From Lumbricus rubellus (lineage: Eukaryota > Annelida > Clitellata > Crassiclitellata > Lumbricidae): a stretch of 64,000 nt of DNA. Both the position numbers and the translations under genes were made by a program. Under the pieces are notes generated by a model that saw nothing but the letters and a program-made list of their open reading frames with translations, had not been told where the DNA came from and searched no databases. The stretch spans positions 35,977,452 to 36,041,451 of the forward strand of contig OX243814.1 of NCBI GenBank assembly GCA_945859605.1. The letters are read 5' to 3'. Below are positions 1-11,480 of the stretch, in pieces. The first letter of the stretch is position 1. Each line of letters begins with the position of its first letter.

Positions 1-228
1 TCATCCCGCTTCTTGCTTTGGTCAGAAGATTTTCATCCATCATCCCACTTCGTGGTTTGTTATCAATACTTTCATCTGTAACTAAAATACTAAATCGCCG
101 CTGAAGTTACATGGAGAAATGGCTTCGAGGCTATTATTTTTTCCCGATTAAAATATTGATATCCGGTAACAAACCACGAAGTGGGATGACGGATGAAAAT
201 CTTCAGACCAAAATAAGAAGCGGGATGA
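1..228. mobile_element. Foldback/MITE with about 64-bp inverted repeats
   Basis: Bases 1-64 and 165-228 are inverted copies differing at only a few positions; both contain the complement pair built on CATCCCACTTCGTGGTTTGT. The spacer is about 100 bp. The element may begin before base 1, so its ends and target duplication cannot be judged. There is no coding content. Confidence 0.7.
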
Positions 229-1278
229 TTTTTCTGCTTTCTTGTGTGCAATAAATGCGATGATTGATGCACATCTAGCTTCTGGGGGGGGGGGTAAATC
301 TGAAACCGGTTTCAAGTTACCGGGGGGGGTAATGTTTAGGAGGGGGTAATTTGAAACGTTTACACCGGGAGAGGTTGCTAGAAATCTAAAAAAAACAACA
401 ATCGCATGGCCGACGTAAATAAGCTTCTAGCGCTCAGTGTTAGGCCTATACAGAAATCATTGGCACGATTGTGACAATGTTTGCGGAATATGAGCCACGT
501 CCATCAATCCATTGTTGTAAGCAGATTGGGTTGCTGATTACATAGAAACTTGCCGCGTTCAAGCACGTAAACCTACAATGTATGTCACTCCATTAGCTAT
601 GAGTAGGCAATGAATGATATTGTGGACCTCACGCTAGTGTCGAGCGGATTAAAAGAGACATTGAAAAGATACGCATAGGGGAATAGTTAGTACGTCAGCG
701 CACAAGTCAGAAGATCTTAATCTGAGAAATTTTCAACGATGGCCGTCAAACATCTCCATCTTATTATACTTTGCAGCCGTAAGCAATGTACATTAAATTT
801 ATGACGCAGTTATCTTTCTAGCGACTAGGTAGGCTAAGTAAATTATGAAATTTTAAAGCAAACATTTTTGCGAAGGTAAAGACACGTAGGTAACGATGTC
901 AGTATTTTTGTTGTTGTTGTAGCCTACATGCCTATTATAGGTCTATTGGTCTTGTTATAAAACCGATTATTATTATTATTATACATGTAGCCTAATGTAA
1001 TCTATATTATAATCTACTTTATGGTGAACGAGTATGTACCAGTAGGCCTAATGGCCTATCTAAATGTAGGCTATATTTAACCTTATCAGACCTTATGAAA
1101 ATCTGAAGAACTCTAATCAATTTTAGTCATTTGGTCTAAATCTCTTGAAAATATTTCATTTTCCCTGTCCCAAAAACCTGATAATTAGGGGGTGGCTCAG
1201 TAGAAATATCATGAACACATTCCATTTCCCTGTGCAAAAGACCCTGATCATCTTTTGGGGGGCTTAGCCCCCCTTGAC

Positions 1279-1296
1279 CCCCTGGCGCCGCCACTG
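1279..1296. mobile_element. Terminus of a hAT-like non-autonomous element (one end only)
   Basis: The sequence ends in CTGGCGCCGCCACTG, matching the right end of the complete element at 49119-50207. A C-rich and G-rich palindromic stretch (GGGGGGCTTAGCCCCCC) lies just inside. No matching left end was found upstream, so this is a truncated or diverged copy. Confidence 0.4.
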
Positions 1297-1841
1297 TCGA
1301 CGAATTCAACTGCTTAACTCACTGGCGCTATTACAATACGCCGATTAAAAGAATTGTATTAAAATATAAGACTATTAGACTATTTTGTGAATTAAATTGT
1401 AGATTTCCTTGAATGCATTTGGGCTGCGGGAAGTTCGGAACAAGGTAGGTCTATGTGTCAAATGTAGGCCTAATAGCCTAGTTTTCTTGTATGGCGAAGC
1501 TCAAGAGCAGCTTTCCTATACGCAGAGACAGTGATATTGAGTTGTGTCTTTGCATCACTTTAGTATATAGCTTACTAGTTGCTCGATACACAACAATGTA
1601 TGAAAAACAACTAGAGGACTTTATGTGGGAAGTTCGGTAAATCATTTAATTACATGAGACTAGAACACTAGTGTACATACCTATGTTATGCATCGAGTTA
1701 CATATTAGCAGCAGTACAGTATATCTTTAATTGGTACTCAATGTGTAGGCCTATAATTTATGTTATGCGATAAAAAAGAAAAAATTATAACTTGAAAATC
1801 GAACGTTAACATTAGGTAGGGTTTCTTTTACTATGCAATTT

Positions 1842-1924
1842 AGCCCGTTAATCATGCAACACGATGCAACACGGCGGAAATTTTTTTCTTCCGTAATGCA
1901 TCGTGTTGCGTGATTGACGAGGTT
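1842..1924. repeat. Imperfect hairpin, arms about 35-40 bp
   Basis: The left arm contains AATCATGCAACACGATGCA and the right arm its near-complement TGCATCGTGTTGCGTGATT, separated by a short T-rich loop. It could be a very small MITE; no clear target duplication was seen. Confidence 0.55.
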
Positions 1925-2948
1925 ATTTTAATAGCCCCCTTTAACATATTATGTAGAATTTATAATTATACAGGGCCGTCTTTTCCAGTAGGCACAGTAG
2001 GCACTGTGCAGGCACAGTAGGCACTGTGACTTGGGTCTACGAACTTACCAGGGGCCTACGAAATCCTGAAAAGAAATATATTTGAAAAATAAATGCAGCA
2101 TTTATCTCCCATTGAACTGGGTCGCTGGATTTAAATTTATTGTTATTGTTAATTGTTTACATCTTCTAGTTCTTCTACACTGTCTACAGTAACTGTACCC
2201 AATGGTTTCGGACGATTCGGACGAGTACTATCATCAGACTGCTGCATAGGCAGCATAGTCCCACCGACGCTACCGTGGCATATCTGTTCATTTATATCAC
2301 CTAGCTAGGCCTATTTCACTTTGTTCTGAATGGCCAGTGTCAGTCGGGATTATATTACCGGTACTGAGAGATGGGTTGTGATAAAAAGAAGCGAGTAATG
2401 TCACTGACATGATTGTCTTTGTTGCAATATGTAGGCCTATTTATAAATTTATTCGTTTAACGCACCCTTGATCTTTTTAGTGCTTCATCTTTCAGTTCCT
2501 TTTTCTTTCGTTTCTCAAATCCAGACTCGTGTTTCCTCTTATATAACCATCAGACATGATTGTTTTTAGAAATTTGTATTAATAATTTAACAAATTAAAA
2601 TTCAAAAAGTGATGGCGATTTTTCATTAGAACTTAGACTGAAACGCCGCTAACCGAAAGTCGAAATTTGGAAACCGGAAATATTACATTTAGCGGATATC
2701 GAAATAAATATTACAAAATGTAGATTGAGATTTAAAATCAAAACTTAATGCGTTCACAAAACGTGGTTCAGCATAATTGTAAGAAATAATGTAAATGTGT
2801 TGCAATTTGAATTAATACTGAGTTGAGTTGGATGTCCCTAGGGGCCTACGAATAGATTGATATGCAAAAGTGCCTAAGGCCTAAACAGCGGCTAAAACGT
2901 GGCACTTTGAAGCCATAATACTCAAAATATAATTTGTTGGTGTTAAAG

Positions 2949-5900
2949 ACTATTTCAACGCAACCACTGCCGGATTTATTTACCTTCCGACTGGAGTGAA
3001 CTTGACTGGAAGGAAAAGTTTGGTCTTTCAAGTCCAATCAAAATTGATTGCACAAATCGCTTTATTGACGACTGACGGTGATTACGTTCACAACATGTAC
3101 GAGATCATCTTTGATATTACAACTACCAAAACCGTGCTTAGGTGAGGACTTTTCAGCTACTCTATTTATTGACTGCAAAGATTTTCCGAATGCGGTTTAA
3201 TGTAGGGCTGTACTGTAGGAATAGGCCTACTGTGCATTATTAGGCCTAGTAGGCCTAAAAGTGCTTTGACGGTTTGCAAATTGTATTACGAAGATTACTT
3301 TAGACTAACATCCATGGTTCAGACATGCAGTTATTTTTGCGTGCTTCGTTTGGCGCTATTTTATGGAATAAAATGTTTGTCTTCGTTTGTGAGACTTTTT
3401 GCTAAGTTTTTGCATTACAGGAACATTTCACAGGGCACCTATGTTTCAAAATGTTATTATGCTGGGGCTATGTTAAATGGGTCTGCACCAGTATGGCTGT
3501 GGATTTCTTGGGCGAACGGAACACTAACCGTCGGAAGAGGAAACATTACAGGAATGAATCTGATGCTCTATTACCCGGAAAACTTCCTCATTGCAAATGT
3601 GTCAACCGTTGCTGTCAGCTCCTATACGGGTCTAACTGCCAACTGGAAAGTTCCTTATAATCAAAGGGCAGGTGAAATTAATATTATTCTGTTTATGTTT
3701 GCAATTACAATAATTATAGACTTTTTCGTCAACAACATCTCAGCGGCTCTCAGCCGTTTTCGTTCTCTAACATATTAACATTTTTTAGAAACATTTTTTA
3801 GCCAGATGACTATAAAAAAGGTCTCAGTTATGCATGATAATTATCATGCATAACTGAGAGGAAGGTGTGCAGGCGTTTGAAGATGAACTCTATGGTGTTG
3901 CTCAGACTCATCTCTGGCTTGTCTGAATTTTATTTAAACATTTATTTTAATTTAGTTACCTATTCACAGTTTTTCGTGTGTTCACGTTAATTAGACTACC
4001 AAAGACCTATTAACTTACAATATAGTGACATATCAACCGATGTTTACAATACGTTGGTAAATGTTAAAGCAAGAAGTGTGTATTTAGAATTGAAACTAAA
4101 ATTATAAGGTCTTGATTTTTCTGTGCACAGATGCTGCGTATTATTCTCCTCTGCAGGAAATCTTTGATGATGATCTAAGTAAGTCACGGGTTGGGTGTTT
4201 GATTTGTTTGTGAAAAACAATGACGCAAAGTCACATGTTTTCATATTGCGAATGTTTGTGAGTTTGTAGCTCATAAGGATAGTGTATTCTATTAAATACT
4301 GTAGTGTATCCGATGCTGGGAATCTGTGCATTTCATAAACGCTCAAGCGCTTAGGCCCTAAGTATTATGCTATAAAAAAGATGTCAGAGCTGTCTTCTGT
4401 GTTAGAGCAATTAGGCATATAGGTCTAGGCTACTAAACACGAAACGCCAACTAGACTAAAAAACTTATAGTCTGAGGACTAAATCTGCCTAGAATTTGGT
4501 GTCAAGTCAGATTTCGAATACTGAATTCCATTGCAAGATTTTTTGCTTTCGAACGTAGGCTATAGGCAAACTGCTTTGTTTGATTTGCTAGCCGCTTAGC
4601 ATTAACAGAATATCTTATAACTTTTGATTGTTTGCTTTCCGCATGTTGAATTCAGACTACTGGTGGCAATAATGTTTGGTTCCATTGTTTTAGACAAACG
4701 AGTCAGCTTCAGAATAATGAACATTTTAGTACGCATTTAGGTCTACTGCTACAAGTTATTTGACATTGTAGGGTTATGCTTTGTGAACGGAACATATTTT
4801 TTCTGATAAATTTCCTGACTTTTAATTATCTTATGTAGCCTATAGGCTAGTCTACATGTATTTGTTCTACTCGTTTTTTTTAGCTTGCGATCCAACCATC
4901 TGCAAAGGTAAAACATCTGCATTTTACACAACTTTGCTATTGTCTTCTCTGGGGTGAAAGGCTCCGAACTAACACTTAGGTCAAAAACAACTGCAAGCAG
5001 GCCTATTCGCATTGGAATATATGCATGCAGACTGAGGATTAGCCATTGTTTTTTAATTAGAGGAATCAATGCTCACTTCAAATATTGGGGGACCAGCATT
5101 TTTAATTGAGGCAGCAAACAGAATTAAAATATCTGGCGACAGAGAAAAAATGTTTCTAAAGTTAGCATTGCATAGGCCTACTCCTATCAATTAGGCTGAT
5201 GTCATGGCGGAGCATTTTAACTTGAATACTCTATTTTGTTCAAAATAGCTCATTTCACGGACAGACTTGCCTTTGAGAAAATTTGAAAGGATAGAAATTT
5301 CTCCTCTAGTATAATAGGCCTATTAGAAGATGCGAAATAAATGAACTTATGTCATTTTTAAGCATTTTAATTTGAATATTTTGCTCAAAATAGCTCATTT
5401 CACGGACAGGCTTGACTTTTAAGAAAACTTGAAAGAATAGAATTTTCTTCTCAGTTATAATAAGATATTAAATAAACTGATGTCATGCTGAAGCAGTTTA
5501 ACTTGAATTTTTAACTTGAATATTTTTTTCAAAATAGTTCATGATACAGATAGGCCCAGTTTCTAAGAAAACATGACAGAATAATTAAATCTCTCCTCAA
5601 TTAGGCCTATAATTATTGGATGATAAGAAGAAAATATAAAATAAGCAATGATTTCGACTTTTCTTGACCGCAGTTTACTGTAGTAGGCCGGACAAGAACA
5701 TTAGAGGAGGGTTGAAATCTGAAGGGAGCCTGCAAAACGCCCTTAGGCCTATTTCTTGAAGCGCTAATGCTGTTATTTTTCGTAGATATCGTCTATCTCG
5801 CGGCAGCTTTAAAAGTTCAAGCGATCAATTTAGAAGTTATTTTCGAGGGAAGAACATCTTTTATATTCCAAGTGAATGACTACAAGAGCTTCATCAACGT

Positions 5901-7572
5901 TTCTCTTTATTCGAACCAGGATCTCTACACGTTCGATTACAACATTCCACCTGTAATGCAAATAATGAAGTAAGCATCATTCAACTCTATTCGAACTTTC
6001 CTAGTAGACTCAAAGTGGAGGTTAACATCAGATCCGCGTTTCTGATATTTCTCAATATCATTGACTGTGAAGTCAGCAAAACTGCATGTACTATCGGTGC
6101 GGCCATACCCTTCAGGGACAGCTTGGATTGATGCCCGGCTCTCAAGGCCACACTTAGTACCACAATTATAGACTATAACGTTGGACAGGATGATAGCCAG
6201 ATTTATGCCCCGGGTCAGGAAATAGAGTATCTCTCTAACAATCATAACCCCCATCCCATAATGATGAGAAGTTGAAAAAGTAACTTCCGAGTTTTTTCAC
6301 TTTTGCAAATTAACATCCATTTGATGTGTGCTGAACACTGCCGCATAGCCTATAGGCGTCTTCATCCCTAGGCTACTATCTAACTTAGCTTGCATGTCTT
6401 TAAAAACGTTTAGGGCATTTACATGTAGAACACGCATGAAGATGTTCCAAGGGGTCTTTCATCTACAGACGCAAATTTTAACGATTGTTGCTCGGTTGGA
6501 CACAGCTGAACCTTCCGAACATTTCTTGAATATTTGACAGCCTTGCGTCTGATTAGCTTTTTTAAAGTATTCGCATATTGGCGTGATTTTAGATATCGTG
6601 TTATGCTTTTGAATTGCTTAGAAATGGAATACAGATGGCATACTATTATGTGGTAAACGCAAAGCCACCTGATAATGAATCTCCAGGATACTACTGGATA
6701 TGGTGGAAGAATGGATTTTTCGTTGTTGGTTTCGGTCAGGTCATCGGGAAAGGAATACTCATGGTCTACAACAGAGGACAACCAATTGACATTCAGAATG
6801 CCACCGCATGCGTCAATGGAACACTGACTGTTCCATTCCGTTACTACGTCGGAGTAACAGGTCTGGATTAATATGTTGTGCTGTGAATAGTCATGGTAGG
6901 TTTTGCTAGTGCGTGCATGATGAAATAGAGAGGCAATGTTTCTATTTCAAGGTTTAAAACAAAATTCAACTGTTATGAATTTAAAACGTGAGATTTGATT
7001 TACAGTTATATTTCATCTGGTTGATTGCTTGGCTTCAAAACGGTGAACTCTGTTAGCATCAAAAATCTAAGTTGATCATCGTTGCGAGTGCATAATAGGC
7101 CTAATCATGTCTAACCTATCTTAAGTCTCTTTATCTGAAGAATCTTAAGAATTGATGAAATTTCCGTAAAGTGCGTACAGTTGTACATTACAAGCAACAG
7201 TGATTTATTCGCGTCCTAAAGCTTTTCTTATTTGATGCCAGATTTTTTATTTTACTTTGTCGAACCAAAGAGCTGCAGCGCACGGCTGGTGTCGCATATG
7301 ACCGGATCAAGTTCAAGCAACTCGAGTCAGAACTGTGTGCAAGTGGAGCCGTTATAAGTGTGCAGAGAATAGCAGAAGAAAAATGCAGCATGCTGCCGTG
7401 TTTGAGAAGTTGCACTGAAGATGAACGATGCACTGCTTTCTGCCTACGCAAATCGACGCTGAACGAAACTTCGTATATTATCTGCGAACTTCAAGCCAAG
7501 CCAGGAACGCCGTCTTCAAGATTTCTTTATGAATATGAACCCGGAGCAAGCTACTGGGAAATATCTGTTTGA
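2949..7572 (+). CDS. FAMeT-FAMeT-PAN modular protein, copy 1 (5' partial)
   Basis: I recognise two farnesoic-acid-O-methyltransferase-like (Methyltransf_FA) domains followed by a PAN/apple-like cysteine-rich domain. Coding exons by GT/AG rules and alignment to the other copies: 2949-3141, 3421-3671, 4131-4178, 4884-4907, 5786-5969, 6622-6860, 7271-7572 (TGA). They join in one open frame of 412 codons. Domain 1 shows the SLVFQVQS...NMYEII pattern then PVWLWISW; domain 2 shows RTSFIFQVNDYKS then GYYWIWWKNG; the last exon has RCTAFCLR and ends ASYWEISV. The Asn-X-Ser/Thr sites fit an extracellular protein, which is inference. The Methyltransf_FA name is historical and does not prove methyltransferase activity. 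The splice donor after 6860 (CAG/GTCTGG) is weak. The 5' exons seen in copies 2-4 were not found upstream, so they lie outside the window or are lost. This copy is clearly more diverged than copies 2 and 3. Confidence 0.8.
3823..3858. repeat. Perfect 36-bp palindrome
   Basis: CTCAGTTATGCATGATAA is followed directly by its exact reverse complement with no loop. It lies in the intron after the second FAMeT exon of copy 1. Confidence 0.9.
5190..5610. repeat. Three diverged tandem copies of a unit of about 145 bp
   Basis: Units begin near 5198, 5346 and 5482 with a GATGTCAT...GCATTTTAACTTGAA-like start, followed by CAAAATAGCTCATTTCACGGACAG and a CTCCTC...TATAAT stretch. The array sits in the intron before exon 5786-5969 of copy 1 and has no coding potential. 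Confidence 0.6.
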
Positions 7573-7892
7573 TGGTCATAAGTACAATTGACGCACCAAC
7601 GCAGCCTATTGTTATGCGGAACAAAACGCTTGAGTTTAAATGTAATCGCAAGATTACTGGAGCAGTAGCTTATTAAAAAGTCCTATTAAAATTTGCAATG
7701 GTTTGGTTATTAGGCGGCAATTTAGGCCTACCTGTATTTTATAGAGTAGACTATGTTGCGCTGTACCTACTGTTTCTGCATGATGCTGTTTTTCAATTGC
7801 ATCACCTATAGTTATTGCAGCTAACAGCTTTTAAAGTTTTAAGCGATGCTGCGATTGCACGATGCTCATTGTAACTTTGCGTTGTCTCCTGT

Positions 7893-7898
7893 AATAAA
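7893..7898 (+). promoter_or_regulatory. Candidate poly(A) signal AATAAA for copy 1
   Basis: First AATAAA downstream of the TGA at 7570-7572, about 320 bp into the presumed 3' UTR. Positional evidence only. Confidence 0.35.
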
Positions 7899-8529
7899 TT
7901 TTACCCTATGTATTTTTCAGGCGCAGAAAAGTTTGATCTACATACTAGCCTAACGCATGTGCAAGTAGCCTACATTAAGGAAACATTTCACGGGTAAACT
8001 CTAAACAATAGCCTATTAAGTGTAGACTTCCAGAAAAACAACTGTGATTATATACAATATGCACCGTTTATTAAACATAGCCTACTGTAGGCTAGGTCTA
8101 CGCGTATCAATTAAGTCTGTCAGAATGATGACGCCATGTTCATAGTTCCTGTACAGAGATTCAGTGTATAGCCTATAATAATTATAAAGTTTCTACAATT
8201 GATGTTTTTCCTCTGTAGTTGTGCTCAACCTCTGCGCAACGTAAATGTTACGTTGGACCAAAAAATACACGCTTAGCCTATAGGTCGCCTACTCATCTTC
8301 TTTCACACCATTGAAATCACAGAACCATACAAAAAACATAATTATGTAGATATTGTAGGGTCCCAGGTTCCTTGGTACGTGTCTGATCTTAAGTTTGCAA
8401 GGGGCCTCAAAAATTAGTGTAGTACTGTTGGTAATTTTACCTTTCATGACTGTTTATTCCTGAAACCACGCACCGAATTATGTTTGAACGCAAAACATAC
8501 AAAATAATATAACGCAAACCAATAGAGCA

Positions 8530-8965
8530 ATTATTGTCCTTCAACCAAAGAGGAGACTTTGGGGATGGGTGTGGACAGGGGCACGGCCCCAAAATTTGTG
8601 GTTGGGCCCTTGTATCCCCAATATTTCAGAAATATTTCATATGTATCATCCAATGTCCATCAATAATGAACAATTTTATTAAGATGACAGCCTATAGGCC
8701 TAACTGCTACCATTACAGTTGGCAAATCGGACAAATGTAAACAATGAAGAGGGGACACTCTGAAGTCCTAAACCACGACTAACAGCATTGAAAAATTAGC
8801 AATTTTGTAAAGATGATAGCTTAAAGTTCTACCATTACAGCGTGGAAATTCCCAAAAATTTAACAATTTGGAGGAGACATTTATTGAAGTCTTACACGAC
8901 GTCTTTTAGCACCTATGTTATTATGAGACATTTTGTTGAGATGACAGCTCAAGGTATGGAGCCTC
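8530..8965. repeat. Diverged tandem repeat, period about 120-130 bp, three units
   Basis: Each unit contains an AATTTTGTAAAGATGATAGCTT-like core (seen near 8670, 8800 and 8930) and a TACCATTACAG-like core. No ORF of interest. Intergenic, downstream of copy 1. Confidence 0.45.
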
Positions 8966-9239
8966 AAGTTAAATTAAATTTTTATTAATAACAAAATAGA
9001 CAAACCACCAAAACGCAAATTGCTGACGATTATGGAACACGTGTCAAACTGTTCAGTGTTCACTACATAGCACATGGGGTATGGAGCAGGGAGGGCGTTT
9101 TGCCTCTCTACCCTATTATAGTGAGCAGAGCTGCAGAGGAATTTTTGTCACCACCACTATTTGAGACAAAGTTACGCCCATGAAGGAATCTTACGGCTGA
9201 AATGGAAGCTGGAATAATCGTGAAACACATGAATGAAGG

Positions 9240-9490
9240 ACTTCAATCCAGCTTCCATTTCTCAAGTTTTCCCCTGCCACTCCAGCTTCCATTTCTCAAG
9301 TTTTTCCCCCGCCAATCCGGCTACCTTTTCTCAAGTTCTTGTCTTCACTAGAGCTGTATTTCAGCCACAAAAAGGCAGCCAGCCTCTATTTCAGCAATAA
9401 GATACCCTCACCCAGCGTCAATTTATCCATACCGTTTTGTCCGTACCAATTTGTCCGTACCATTTTGTGCGCTTCCATTTTGTCATAGTA
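9240..9490. repeat. Short tandem arrays, probably an end of a decayed DNA element
   Basis: Two arrays lie side by side. CCAGCTTCCATTTCTCAAG is repeated at 9250-9340. Units of the type CCGTACCATTTTGTC are repeated at 9425-9480. The first motif is the reverse complement of a motif in the internal array of the Mutator-like element at 39120-40479. No second terminus or target duplication was identified. Confidence 0.4.
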
Positions 9491-9992
9491 CGAGGAGGAG
9501 ACCCTATTATGATGGATGCGCTGTTGGACAGGGAGCCAGCCAGGAATATAATTATTTTGATGGAAGATCGATTTCGCTAGTAAAAGCCAGAATAATAATA
9601 AGACCTGCATTGGACGCTGCGTGGTGCAAACACTGACTACAATTATAATTATCAGCAGCAGTATTAGTTAATGAGATACAAATTTCAAAAAAAGCTTTTT
9701 GATGCATTAGTATAGGCCTACAAATTAGCATTCATTCATTATTGTTGGTGTGAGTCCGAATCGCGCATACGATTGCCCATGCATGAACTGAAAGACTACA
9801 CCTTTATGGCCTTTACAGAAGCTGCTAGTAGAACAGAATGTAGCAAGCTCGGACATTCGACCAGTATAGCCTTCAGTTTCGTCCAATTCGACCAGTACAT
9901 CCTTCAGTTTCGTCCATTTGACCAATACCAGCCTAAGAAAACTGAGTGCCCGCGCAGTTTGACCAATTTACAACGATCACGTGAGTACAGAC

Positions 9993-10142
9993 ATGTCGAA
10001 AGATGAATTTCGAAAACTATGCAAAACAGTATGGGAGCAACCTCATGGATTCGTGGTTTTAGACCTGACTAGCGACAAGTACAGAGGCAAATACCGATGC
10101 GGACTCGATGAATTTTATATAATCGAGGATCCGCCATTGTAA
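9993..10142 (+). CDS. Small ORF, 49 residues, inside the 9.8-11.5 kb element
   Basis: ATG at 9993, TAA at 10140-10142. The product begins MSKDEFRKLC and contains a hydrophobic FVVLDLTS strand-like segment and CGLDEFYIIED. It starts about 20 bp inside the left terminal array and is followed 20 bp later by the next + strand ORF, which looks like compact gene packing. I do not recognise a family with certainty. It may be a surviving C-terminal piece of a larger element-encoded protein. Confidence 0.4.
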   Translation: MSKDEFRKLCKTVWEQPHGFVVLDLTSDKYRGKYRCGLDEFYIIEDPPL

Positions 10143-10162
10143 AATTGTATTGTATAGTAAAA

Positions 10163-10552
10163 ATGGAATCATCGCTTCTCAAACAGATATCAGAAAACAC
10201 GGAAAAGACGGCCTGCAACACGGAACCGAAAACATCATTTTCCATTTTTCTCAGCGAAAAGAGCACGCGAATCAGAACGAAGTTTAATCCGCTACTCGAA
10301 CTGGAGAAGAATAAGAAATATGAAATGGCCTTAGTTGCCCTCGAGACGTACTATTCTTTTCCGAATATCGACGCGACAAACAACGTCTTCAGGTATTCGC
10401 CAAATCCCGACATGGATTGGGTAAACATTGAAGTTCCAGAGGGTTGCTATGAAATAACAATCAACTCCGATCTCCGCAGTCTTGTTGTATTTCCAACCAA
10501 GCCGAGCTGCCTGGCGATTTTTTGTAATTCAGTTTTAGTTTTATTCGGGTAG
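10163..10552 (+). pseudogene. Truncated element-encoded protein (about 129 residues)
   Basis: From the ATG at 10163 the frame is open to 10552. Residues about 40-90 have strong protein-like composition (PLLELEKNKKYEMALVALET, then YYSFPNID and a DWVNIEVPEGCYEI segment). This resembles, from memory only, an uncharacterised protein type found near Polinton/Maverick-like elements of aquatic invertebrates. After about residue 105 the sequence becomes implausible (Cys and Leu-rich) and ends at the duplicated terminal segment, so I read this as the 5' part of a longer gene cut by internal deletion. Family assignment is weak. Confidence 0.4.
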
Positions 10553-10578
10553 ACCATTTTTATTGGAATATCTTGTCT

Positions 10579-11226
10579 TTAAGCCGAGTTGGATATTCCA
10601 TGAATTTGAAAAAGTAAGGCTATATTGGTCAAACTGCGCGGGCACTCAGTTTTCTTAGGCTGGTATTGGTCAAATGGACGAAACTGAAGGCTGTACTGGT
10701 CGAATTGGACGAAACTGAAGGCTATACTGGTCGAATGTCCGATCCCGTTGTCGCCATCGATCGTGTATCTTTTTGTAAACCCTTTGATGGCCGTCGCAGT
10801 CTCTCGAAGTTTGAACCTATGAATGGGTGGTTTTATTTGCGGGGGTAACTGACTAATCTCGCGAGTCAGCCAATCCGAAAAAACTATTTTATTTTTCCCC
10901 GGATGCAAAAATTTCCAAGTAGTAGTCAAGAATGCCGTAAGTTCCGCTTTTGCTAATCTCGAGTATCCTCGCACACCTCTCTTTTTCGCAATTTCTCGCA
11001 ATTCTCGCACAGTGGCGGGAGTATGCGCTTGTGCTTTGTTGACCTGAGCCCGAGCGCCTAGTCGATCTCCCTGCGATATGAACGCTATGAGTTCCGCTTT
11101 TCGCAAACTCGAGTATCCTCTTTGTCCTCTCTGTTTAGGAATTTGTCGTAATTCTTTCAGATTATACGATGAGTAGTCCATTTTATATTGGAATCTCTTG
11201 TCTTTAGGCCGAGCGGTATATTCCAT
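10579..11226 (-). pseudogene. ORF with two SAP/Rho_N-like repeats, C-terminus lost into array
   Basis: The minus-strand ORF of 215 residues starts MEYTARPKDKRF. Two copies of a helix-extended-helix repeat are visible: about residues 22-52 (YNLKELRQIPKQRGQRGYS then LRKAELIAFI) and 73-103 (VRELREIAKKRGVRGYS then LAKAELTAFL). This pattern is like SAP or Rho_N DNA/RNA-binding motifs. From about residue 160 the frame simply reads through the duplicated 31-bp terminal array, so the natural C-terminus is gone. A nucleic-acid-binding role in a larger mobile element is inference. Confidence 0.45.
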
Positions 11227-11480
11227 TTTTTTTCAGTTATTTTATATACACCAGAGAAAATTTTTTTTTACTTTTTTTTTTACTTTTTTACTTTTTTACG
11301 CCAGACGTCGATTTTGAAAAAGTAAGGCTGACATTGGCTGAACTGCGCGGGCACTCAATTTTTAAGGCTGTTTAGGTCAAATGGACGAAACTGAAGGCTA
11401 TACTGGTCAAATGGACGAAACTCAAGGCTATACTGGTCAAATTGTCCGAGCTTGCTACATTCTGTTCTACTGCTGCTGCC

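Larger units (their letters stand above)
229..2948. other. Non-coding DNA upstream of the first visible exon of copy 1
   Basis: No exon homologous to the N-terminal or 33-nt exons of copies 2-4 was found here. The stretch holds G-runs near 283-330, TAGGCCTA-type octamers, a one-ended hAT-like terminus, a hairpin, and a short direct repeat of AGGCACAGTAGGCACTGTG near 1990-2030 beside a CAGGGCC start typical of DNA transposon ends. Nothing else can be supported. Confidence 0.5.
9826..11480. mobile_element. Inverted-repeat element with array-type ends and remnant ORFs
   Basis: The left end (about 9826-9965) and right end (about 11327-11480) are inverted copies. From outside inward both read AGAACAGAATGTAGCAAGCT, then an array of about 31-bp units containing GACGAAACTGAAGGCTATAC in one orientation, then a CGCGCGGGCACTCAG-type core. 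A third copy of the right-hand array lies at 10627-10740, so the right end is duplicated around the minus-strand ORF. No target duplication was recognised. Three ORF remnants lie inside (separate entries), suggesting internal deletion of a larger element. Confidence 0.6.
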
